NCBI GenBank assembly: GCA_902465155.1 | Contig: CABQLY010000006.1 | Coordinates: 57,630-121,629, forward strand | Length of the DNA stretch: 64,000 nucleotides | Source: an uncultured Oscillospiraceae bacterium | Lineage (GTDB): Bacteria > Bacillota > Clostridia > Oscillospirales > Acutalibacteraceae | Direction of reading: 5' to 3' | Shown: in pieces, positions 57,578 through 64,000 of the stretch | Position numbering within the stretch: position 1 is the first letter of the stretch | How the letters are laid out: each line of letters opens with the position of its first letter | Program-made: the position numbers and the translations under genes | The notes under the pieces: generated by a model | The model's input: only the letters and a program-made list of their open reading frames with translations | The model's database searches: none | Told to the model about the DNA's origin: nothing

Positions 57578-60567
57578 AACGCATGGGCTTAGATTTAGGC
57601 TCTACCACCGTAAAGGGCGTAGTATTGGGGGAGGACGGCAGTCTGCTTTACAGCAGCTACCGCCGCCACTACTCAAAAATCAGCCAAACCGCTGCCGAGC
57701 TGCTGCAGGAGGTTGCCGCGCAGTTTGGGCCGGAGGAGCTGCTGCTTAGCATTTCCGGCTCGGCCGGCATGGGCCTTTCCAACACGCTGCAGCTGCCCTT
57801 TGTGCAAGAGGTTTACGCAACCCGTTCGGCCGTGCGCCGGCTGCTGCCCGGCACCGATGTTGTAATTGAGCTGGGCGGCGAGGACGCCAAAATTTTGTTT
57901 TTAAGCGGCGGGTTAGAGGTTCGCATGAACGGCAGCTGTGCCGGCGGTACCGGCGCGTTTATAGATCAAATGGCCACCCTAATGGGGGTAGAGCCGGCCG
58001 AGCTGAATACTCTGGCGGCCGAAGCGCAAAAGCGTTACCCTATTGCCTCCCGCTGCGGGGTTTTTGCTAAGTCAGATATTCAGCCCCTTATTAATCAGGG
58101 CGCCAAAAAGCAGGATATTGCCGAAAGCATTTTTTACGCCGTGGTAAACCAAACGGTTGCCGGGCTGGCGCAGGGGCGCAGCATTGCCGGTAAGGTGGTT
58201 TATTTGGGCGGCCCGCTAACCTTTTTTAACCGGCTGCGTGCCGCGTTTGACGATGTTTTAAAGGTAACCGGCACCTGCCCCGAAAATTCGCTGTACTTTG
58301 TTGCCATGGGGGCGGCCTATTCTAAATACTCGGTGCCGGTGCAGCCAGGTAATTTGGCTAAAAAAATTGCAGGCTACCACGCCGGCGGCGGCTACAACAG
58401 CTGCCCGCCGCTGTTTCGCAGTAAAGAGGAGTACAGCTGCTTTGTAAAAAGGCACCAAGAAACCGGCAAGGTTGCCGGTGAGCTTACCGAACCAAACGGT
58501 GTAATGTACCTGGGGGTAGACGCCGGCTCTACCACGGTAAAAGCGGTGCTGTGTGACCAAAACGGCAAACTGCTTTTTCCGTTTTACCGTACCAACAGCG
58601 GCAACCCGGTTCCGCTGCTGCGGGAGTATTTAACCGTGCTGTACCAAAAATGGCCCAACATTAAAATTGGCGGGGCAGCCGTTACCGGCTACGGGGAGGA
58701 TATTATTCGCAACGCCTTTCACTTAGATTACGGCCTGGTAGAAACGGTTGCGCATTATACGGCGGCGAAAAAATTTCGCCCGGATGTTGATTTTATTATT
58801 GATATTGGCGGGCAGGATATTAAATGCTTTAAAATTAAAAACGGCGGGGTAGACAGCCTATTTTTAAACGAGGCCTGCTCCTCGGGCTGCGGCAGCTTTT
58901 TGCAAACCTTTGCCAAGGTGCTGGGGTACAGTATGCAGGATTTTTCGGCCTTGGCGCTGCAGGCCGAAAAGCCGGTAGATTTAGGCTCCCGCTGTACGGT
59001 TTTTATGAACAGTGCCGTAAAACAGGCGCAAAAGGACGGCGCCGATGTTAAAGATATTGCCGCCGGCCTTTGTGTTAGCGTTGTAAAAAACGCGCTGTAC
59101 AAGGTTATTCGCTGCGCCTCGCCAAACCGTTTGGGCAAAAGCATTGTGGTGCAGGGCGGCACCTTTTTAAACAACGCTGTGCTGCGCGCCTTTGAGCAGG
59201 AAACGGGGCGGCAGGTTATTCGCCCGCAAATTGCCGGGCTAATGGGGGCGTACGGCGCGGCCCTTTACGCCCTTGAGCGCTCCGGCAGCGGGGCCAAAAG
59301 CGGGTTAATTACCGCCGCCGAGCTGCAAAGCTTTGTGCACAGCGTTCGGGCGGTTACCTGCAAGGGCTGCAGCAACGGCTGCCGGTTAACGGTTAACACC
59401 TTTACCGGCGGGCGCACCTACATTGCGGGCAACCGCTGCTCTAAGCCGGTGCGCGGCGGAAAGTTAGGGCCGCAGTACAATTTGTACGCCTACAAGCAAC
59501 AGCAGCTGGCGCAGTTTATGCAGCCGCAGCCCAAAAACGGCGCGCCAACCGTTGGCCTGCCGTTAGGCCTTAATATGTACGAGCTGCTGCCGTTTTGGCA
59601 CACGCTGTTCAGCCAGCTGGGCTTTCGGGTGGTTTCCTCAAAATTCGCAACGCACGAGCTTTATTTAAAGGGCCAAAGCACTATTCCGTCCGACACGGTT
59701 TGTTACCCCGCAAAGCTTATGCACGGGCACATAGAATACCTGCTGCAGCAAGGGGTAGACTTTATTTTTTACCCCTGCATGAGCTACAATGTAGAGGAGC
59801 ATTTGGGCCACAACCACTACAATTGCCCGGTTGTTGCCTACTACCCTAAGGTGATTGGGGCCAACATGCCAAACTTAAAGCAAACCAATTTTATAAACGA
59901 TTTTATTGGCCTGCACAAAAAGCGTGCCTTTGCGCCCCATTTTCAAAAAATTATGGCGGCGCACGGCTTTAACCTGCCCCTTTTTAAAATTAAAAGGGCG
60001 GCCAAGGCGGCTTACAAGGTGTACGCGCAGCAGCGCCGGGCCTTAACCCAAAAGGCCAACGAATTTTTAACGCTGGCCCGGCAGCAAAACCTGCCGGTTA
60101 TTGTGCTGGCGGGGCGCCCCTACCACATTGACCCCGAAGTAAACCACGGAATAGATAAACTAATTTGCGAGCTGGGCGCCGTAGTTTTAACCGAGGATTC
60201 CGTTAGCCCGCACGAAAAGCGCTTTGCCACCACCGTTTTAAACCAGTGGACCTACCACGCGCGGCTGTACGCCGCCGCCAAATTTGTAACCAAGCAGCAG
60301 GGGGTAAACATTAGCCTGGTGCAGTTAGTTTCCTTTGGCTGCGGGGTAGACGCCGTAACCACCGACGAAACGCGCGAAATTTTAGAGGCCGGCGGAAAGC
60401 TTTACACCCAAATTAAAATAGATGAAATTACAAACCTGGGTGCGGTGCGTATTCGGCTGCGCAGCCTGTTTGCCGTGCTGCAGCAGGAAAAAGCAACCCC
60501 CGCCGCCTTAAAAAAGGAGCCAACACAAAGCCCGGCCAAGGCCAAAAAACCAAAGGCAAGGGTGTAA
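57574..60567 (+). CDS. 2-hydroxyacyl-CoA dehydratase activase, double ASKHA domain with DUF2229
   Basis: The 997-residue protein has two BadF/BcrA-type ATPase domains: residues 1-260 (LDLGSTTVKGV, GSCAGGTGAFIDQMA) and about 310-570 (LGVDAGSTTVKAV, NEACSSGCGSFLQTF), each with cysteines for a shared [4Fe-4S] cluster, then a DUF2229 domain (about 600-930) with FYPCMSYN, and a Lys/Pro/Ala tail. It starts within the stop of the HgdB-like gene (ATGA). In relatives all parts are in one ~1400-residue protein. The target dehydratase is not in the window. Confidence 0.87.
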   Translation: MKRMGLDLGSTTVKGVVLGEDGSLLYSSYRRHYSKISQTAAELLQEVAAQFGPEELLLSISGSAGMGLSNTLQLPFVQEVYATRSAVRRLLPGTDVVIELGGEDAKILFLSGGLEVRMNGSCAGGTGAFIDQMATLMGVEPAELNTLAAEAQKRYPIASRCGVFAKSDIQPLINQGAKKQDIAESIFYAVVNQTVAGLAQGRSIAGKVVYLGGPLTFFNRLRAAFDDVLKVTGTCPENSLYFVAMGAAYSKYSVPVQPGNLAKKIAGYHAGGGYNSCPPLFRSKEEYSCFVKRHQETGKVAGELTEPNGVMYLGVDAGSTTVKAVLCDQNGKLLFPFYRTNSGNPVPLLREYLTVLYQKWPNIKIGGAAVTGYGEDIIRNAFHLDYGLVETVAHYTAAKKFRPDVDFIIDIGGQDIKCFKIKNGGVDSLFLNEACSSGCGSFLQTFAKVLGYSMQDFSALALQAEKPVDLGSRCTVFMNSAVKQAQKDGADVKDIAAGLCVSVVKNALYKVIRCASPNRLGKSIVVQGGTFLNNAVLRAFEQETGRQVIRPQIAGLMGAYGAALYALERSGSGAKSGLITAAELQSFVHSVRAVTCKGCSNGCRLTVNTFTGGRTYIAGNRCSKPVRGGKLGPQYNLYAYKQQQLAQFMQPQPKNGAPTVGLPLGLNMYELLPFWHTLFSQLGFRVVSSKFATHELYLKGQSTIPSDTVCYPAKLMHGHIEYLLQQGVDFIFYPCMSYNVEEHLGHNHYNCPVVAYYPKVIGANMPNLKQTNFINDFIGLHKKRAFAPHFQKIMAAHGFNLPLFKIKRAAKAAYKVYAQQRRALTQKANEFLTLARQQNLPVIVLAGRPYHIDPEVNHGIDKLICELGAVVLTEDSVSPHEKRFATTVLNQWTYHARLYAAAKFVTKQQGVNISLVQLVSFGCGVDAVTTDETREILEAGGKLYTQIKIDEITNLGAVRIRLRSLFAVLQQEKATPAALKKEPTQSPAKAKKPKARV

Positions 60568-60720
60568 GGCTTTAACTGCTTTAGCGGCCGAACAAAGCGG
60601 CACGCCTAAAATTTGCGGCGCCTGCGCGGCAAACGGGGCAGCTTTGCCTTTAAAACTTAATTTGCACGGGGTTTGCAGCAGCGTTTGCCGCAAAGCCCCG
60701 TTTGGGTTACTGTAAAAGTT

Positions 60721-60766
60721 GCCGCCGGTTGTGCAGTCTTTGCACAACCGGCGGCGTTATTTTTTT
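60721..60766. terminator. Strong terminator
   Basis: A 15 bp stem (GCCGCCGGTTGTGCA with its complement) around a 5-base loop, followed by GTTATTTTTTT. It lies between the activase gene and the convergent transporter gene and may serve the activase operon. Confidence 0.93.
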
Positions 60767-60832
60767 AATTACACTTGCTTTACCTGCCAAAAAGGCGCGG
60801 TACGCGGGGGTGTAGCCCGGGTTTTATTGGGC

Positions 60833-62191
60833 TTAGCCAATTAAGCCAATTACAAAAATTAACAAAATTAAAATCGGCACAACCAGTAAGAAGTACCATT
60901 TCATCCACCCGGCTACCTTTAGCCCCTTGCCAAGGTTGGCTTCGGCCTGGTAGTTTTTAAAGCCCCAGCCAAATTTGGTAACGCAAAACAGCAAATAAAC
61001 CAGCGAGCCTAACGGCAGTAAAATGTTGCTGACTAAAAAGTCCTCGCTGTCTAAAATATCGCGCCCGCCAATAAGGTGTACGCCGCTTAAAAGGTTGTAG
61101 CCCAACACGCAGGGTATGCTGGCAATTAAAATAACCAGGCCGCAAATAACGGCGGTTTTTTTGCGTGACCAGTTAAAGTTATCCATGCAGGAGGCCATAA
61201 TATTCTCAAACACGGCAATAACGGTAGAAAAGCTGGCAAAGGTCATAAACAAAAAGAACAAGCTGCCCCAAATTCGGCCGCCCGCCATGTTTACAAAAAC
61301 ATTTGGCAGGGTAACAAAAATTAGGCTGGGGCCGGCGGTAACCTCTACTCCGTAGCTCATGCAGGCCGGAAAAATAATTAGTCCCGCCGAAATGGCAACA
61401 AAGGTATCCAGCGCGCAAATGCGGGCGCCCTCCCCCAAAAGGGTGTGCTCCCGGCCCATGTAGCTGCCAAAAATCTCCATAGCGGCAATGCCAAGGCTTA
61501 GCGTAAAAAACGATTGATTCATTGCGGCGGCAATAACATTGCCAAGGCCAACATTTTTAACATTTTCTAAATTCGGCACCAGGTAAAACGCCAGCCCCTC
61601 CTTAGCGCCGGAAAGGGTAAAGCTATGCACCGCTAAAATAACAATTAAGGCAAACAGCGCCGTCATCATCACCTTGCTTACGCGCTCCAGCCCCTTTTGC
61701 ACGCCAATGCTGCAAACCAAAATGCCGGCCACAACGGTTACGGCCATCCAAAGCCCCATTTCGCCGGGGTTTGCCAGCATATTGTTAAACACCGCTCCGG
61801 TTTGCTCGGCCGACATACTGCCCGTAAAGGTGCCGCTCAAAAATTTAAAAAAGTAGTTTAGCATCCAGCCCGAAACCGTGGTGTAGTACATCATTAAAAT
61901 TAAGCAGCCAAGAATGGCAAACCAGCCGTGAATGTGCCATTTAGATTTTGGCTTTTCCAACGCCTTGTAGGCCAGCACCGCGCTTTTGCGGCTGGCGCGG
62001 CCAACCGCTAATTCCATAGAAAGCACCGGCAGCCCCATAATTACCAGCATAATTAAGTAAAACAGCACAAAAATACCGCCGCCGTTTTGCCCAACAACAT
62101 AAGGAAAGCGCCAAACATTGCCAATGCCAATGGCACAGCCGGCGCTTACCAGTAAAAATCCTAATCGCGATTTAAAAGATTCCCGTTCCAT
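60833..62191 (-). CDS. Sodium-dependent transporter, NSS (SNF) family
   Basis: This 452-residue protein has about 11 membrane helices and the N-terminal signature of the neurotransmitter:sodium symporter family, RLGFLLVSAGCAIGIGNVWR followed by FPYVVGQNGGG and ELAVGR. Members such as LeuT bring in amino acids with sodium. The substrate is not told by sequence; an amino acid such as tryptophan, tyrosine or alanine is likely. It stands alone and leftward. Confidence 0.93.
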   Translation of the reverse strand: MERESFKSRLGFLLVSAGCAIGIGNVWRFPYVVGQNGGGIFVLFYLIMLVIMGLPVLSMELAVGRASRKSAVLAYKALEKPKSKWHIHGWFAILGCLILMMYYTTVSGWMLNYFFKFLSGTFTGSMSAEQTGAVFNNMLANPGEMGLWMAVTVVAGILVCSIGVQKGLERVSKVMMTALFALIVILAVHSFTLSGAKEGLAFYLVPNLENVKNVGLGNVIAAAMNQSFFTLSLGIAAMEIFGSYMGREHTLLGEGARICALDTFVAISAGLIIFPACMSYGVEVTAGPSLIFVTLPNVFVNMAGGRIWGSLFFLFMTFASFSTVIAVFENIMASCMDNFNWSRKKTAVICGLVILIASIPCVLGYNLLSGVHLIGGRDILDSEDFLVSNILLPLGSLVYLLFCVTKFGWGFKNYQAEANLGKGLKVAGWMKWYFLLVVPILILLIFVIGLIG

Positions 62192-62404
62192 GTTTCAACC
62201 TCTTGCGTTTTAATTTATTGTGTTTAATTTTAGGGCCGGTAAAGCAGCACCCCTGTGCGGTTTTGCCGGCCCTGTTGTTTTGTTTTTATTGTTTATTTTT
62301 GTGGTTTTTGCGCGCTGCGGCCGTATTGGCGCAGCCCGGGCAAATAAATCGCGCCAAAAAAGGCAAAACAACGGTTTTTTAGCTGGCGGATTTGGGGCAC
62401 CGGG

Positions 62405-63571
62405 TTATTTCCGGCACAGATTGGTCGCTAAATTTTTAAGCTGGGCTTTGTTTTCCTCACTTAAAGCCGAAAGAATTTTAACCGCCCCCGGCAGCAGGGT
62501 TAAATTTTTGCAGCCGGCCAGCATGCCTTGCATGGTTTTGGCGGCGGTAGGCGCCCAGGAGCCGTTTTCAATAAACGCTACGGTGCGGTTTTGGTAGCCG
62601 CGCTCGGTTAGGTGTTCAATAAACTCCCGCATAAAGGGGAAAATGCCGGCGTTGTAGGTGGTGGTTGCCAGCACTAACTTGCTGTACCGAAACGCGTCCT
62701 CTACCGCCTCGGCCATATCCTCCCGCGCCAAGTCGGTAATGGCAACCTTGGGGCAGCCGGCGGCTTTTAGCTCCTTTGCCAGCAGCTCGGCGGCCTTTTT
62801 GGTGTTGCCGTAAACCGAGGTGTAAGCAATAAACACGCCGTTTGTTTCTGCCTGGTAGGAGGACCAGGTGTTGTACTGCTCTAAATAGTGGCTCAAATCC
62901 CCTTGCAGTACCGGGCCGTGTAACGGGCAAATCCGTTTCATTTTAAGGGCAGCCGCCTTTTTTAACACGCTTTGCACCTGCGGCCCGAATTTGCCAACAA
63001 TGCCAAAATAATAGCGGCGGGCTTCGCAGTCCCAATCCTCCTTAACATCTAAAGCGCCAAACTTGCCAAAAGCGTCGGCCGAAAATAAGGTTTCCTCATC
63101 GGCGTCGTAGGTAAACAGTACCTCCGGCCAATGAACCATCGGCGCCGCAATAAAGGTAAGGGTTTTGGTGCCAAGGCTTAGGGTGCTGCCCTCGGTTACC
63201 GTAATTTGGCGATCGTTAAGGGTAAGGCCGTAAAAATTCTGCATCATGGTAAAGGCCTTGGCGCTGGCAACAACCGCCGCCTCGGGGTAGGCCTTTAAAA
63301 AGGCGGTAATGCCGGCCGAATGGTCCGGCTCCATGTGCTGCACAATTAAGTAGCTGGGCGTTTTGCCGTTTAACGCGGCGTGAATGTTTTGCAGCCACTC
63401 GTCGGTAAAAAAGGCGTCTACCGTATCCAGCACGGCAATTTTTTCGTCTAAAATAAGGTAAGAGTTGTAGGCCATGCCGTTGGGCACGGTGTATTGCCCT
63501 TCAAACAGGTCTACTTCGTGGTCGTTTACCCCAACATAAACTAAGCTGTTGCTGTTTGCAATGCGTTCCAT
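62405..63571 (-). CDS. A-type flavoprotein (flavodiiron protein)
   Basis: This 388-residue enzyme reduces O2 or NO in anaerobes. The N-terminal MBL-like domain carries the diiron ligands H79, E81, D83 and H84 in HMEPDHSAG, then VHWPE, a conserved Asp in SADAFG and a late His in CPLHGP. The C-terminal flavodoxin domain binds FMN (AYTSVYGNTKKAAELL). The start at 63571 gives the canonical numbering of the diiron ligands. The site GGAGG is 11 bases upstream. A consensus promoter lies 240 bp upstream. Confidence 0.94.
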   Translation of the reverse strand: MERIANSNSLVYVGVNDHEVDLFEGQYTVPNGMAYNSYLILDEKIAVLDTVDAFFTDEWLQNIHAALNGKTPSYLIVQHMEPDHSAGITAFLKAYPEAAVVASAKAFTMMQNFYGLTLNDRQITVTEGSTLSLGTKTLTFIAAPMVHWPEVLFTYDADEETLFSADAFGKFGALDVKEDWDCEARRYYFGIVGKFGPQVQSVLKKAAALKMKRICPLHGPVLQGDLSHYLEQYNTWSSYQAETNGVFIAYTSVYGNTKKAAELLAKELKAAGCPKVAITDLAREDMAEAVEDAFRYSKLVLATTTYNAGIFPFMREFIEHLTERGYQNRTVAFIENGSWAPTAAKTMQGMLAGCKNLTLLPGAVKILSALSEENKAQLKNLATNLCRK

Positions 63572-63808
63572 TTTAATACATACCTCCAATAAATTTAGAA
63601 ATCAAATTTAAGCTTTTGCGCAGGGCGGTAAAAAACAGCGGTAAAAAACAGCGGAGAAAGGGTGCGGCCGTGCGGCACCCTGCCGGGTGAACCGCCGTTT
63701 TGCCGGGTGAACTACCGAGGTTGCTGTTTTGCCGGCTGGACTACCGTTTTTCCGGGCGGGGCCAAAAGCCCCTTGCGTAAAAGCCTTGCCAAAATTAAGA
63801 ATAAAAAT
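63572..63808 (-). other. Long leader of the flavodiiron gene with repeats
   Basis: About 235 bases would be transcribed before the start. Short direct repeats occur: GGTAAAAAACAGC twice (about 63625-63655) and GTTTTGCCGGGTGAAC-like units three times (about 63680-63755). A leftward open frame is present but has no recognisable protein. Structure cannot be assigned. Confidence 0.5.
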
Positions 63809-63837
63809 ATTATATAGCAATCGGGTTATTTTGTCAA
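63809..63837 (-). promoter_or_regulatory. Promoter of the flavodiiron gene
   Basis: On the minus strand a perfect TTGACA (63832-63837), 17 bp spacer and TATAAT (63809-63814). Confidence 0.9.
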
Positions 63838-63857
63838 TTCCTGTCAAGCGGTTCAAG

Positions 63858-64000
63858 GGCTTTGCTCTGTAGGTTTACAATAGATGTGTTACAAAGGATA
63901 AAAAAGAGTGACGAATGGAACTTCCTGTGTTACAGTTAAAGTTGCGACACCAACTGAAAGGAAGCACCACTCGTCATGAATACTGTAACACAAACAATGC
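63858..64000 (+). mobile_element. Possible left end of an insertion sequence
   Basis: From about 63858 the DNA loses the GCC/GGC-rich texture of the region and reads as AT-balanced sequence with a start-like CGTCATGAATACTGTAACAC frame. It begins just outside the flavodiiron promoter. The rest lies beyond the window, so no inverted repeat or transposase can be checked. Confidence 0.35.
63976..64000 (+). CDS. Partial open frame at the window edge
   Basis: An ATG at 63976 with AAAGGAAG about 13 bases upstream opens a frame MNTVTQTM that runs off the window. Eight residues cannot identify a protein; the opening resembles transposases with an HTH and integrase core that I recall from related gut Firmicutes. 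The shift in base composition fits a mobile element. Confidence 0.3.

Noticed and set aside
63608..63856. Leftward 82-residue frame upstream of the flavodiiron gene.
   Set aside because: It lies partly in the promoter, has no family resemblance and is made of short direct repeats.

Overview
This window looks like chromosomal DNA of an anaerobic Gram-positive bacterium of the Firmicutes, probably class Clostridia (Oscillospiraceae or Ruminococcaceae-like). The evidence is consensus sigma-A promoters with 17 bp spacers, strong AGGAGG-type ribosome binding sites with frequent TTG and GTG starts, a perfect CIRCE element before groESL, a lysine riboswitch, surface proteins ending in SPxTG sortase signals, a flavodiiron protein and a 2-hydroxyacyl-CoA dehydratase activase pair. 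Most genes prefer codons ending in T or G/C-rich GCC/GGC and avoid ATC, GTC and TTC. Species cannot be named from the sequence alone.

Layout. 0-3 kb: a leftward lysine-type amino acid ABC transporter under a lysine riboswitch. 3-6.8 kb: a VTC / DUF4956 / Cthe_2159-like surface module. 6.9-13.4 kb: a DtxR-type regulator, a zinc-ribbon PASTA pseudokinase, an Lrp regulator, the ribosome quality control factor RqcH and a membrane protein. 13.6-23.6 kb: an ABC exporter followed by housekeeping genes (manA, trmL, an AEC transporter, prmA, prfB, a membrane protein, asnS) and tRNA-Leu. 23.9-24.2 kb: a probable type I toxin-antitoxin remnant. 24.7-29 kb: a TetR regulator with two half-transporter ABC genes, the first split by a frameshift. 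29.2-38.9 kb: a Cu/Zn superoxide dismutase-like gene, then a second TetR gene that overlaps the first of three very large or repetitive surface proteins (beta-rich/CxxC protein, collagen-like lipoprotein, RCC1/InlB-repeat protein). 38.9-49.8 kb: carbohydrate and general metabolism (DUF4965 glutaminase-like enzyme with a divergent AraC regulator, MBL/beta-CASP nuclease, glgP, pgsA, an SDR, tRNA-Arg, a secreted nuclease). 50-52.4 kb: a C39-like peptidase and an SGNH hydrolase. 52.5-54.6 kb: groESL. 54.8-64 kb: a repeat-rich coiled-coil protein, the dehydratase activase pair, an NSS transporter, a flavodiiron protein and what may be the left edge of an insertion sequence.

Three themes stand out. 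First, the 30.2-38.8 kb island is a coherent surface-display locus, headed by a TetR gene with a strong 26 bp operator and translationally coupled to the first surface gene; its genes are mosaic and share near-identical modules, and an orphan anchor fragment lies between two of them. Second, at least three reading frames (3' end of the Cthe_2159-like gene, the first ABC half-transporter, the mini-toxin) become intact when one base is added to a short homopolymer, so either these tracts are true slippery or decay sites or the assembly undercalls homopolymers. Third, short tandem repeats (13-43 bp units) are scattered through intergenic DNA and inside coding sequence.

All function calls are from recognisable motifs read by eye; no database search was run.
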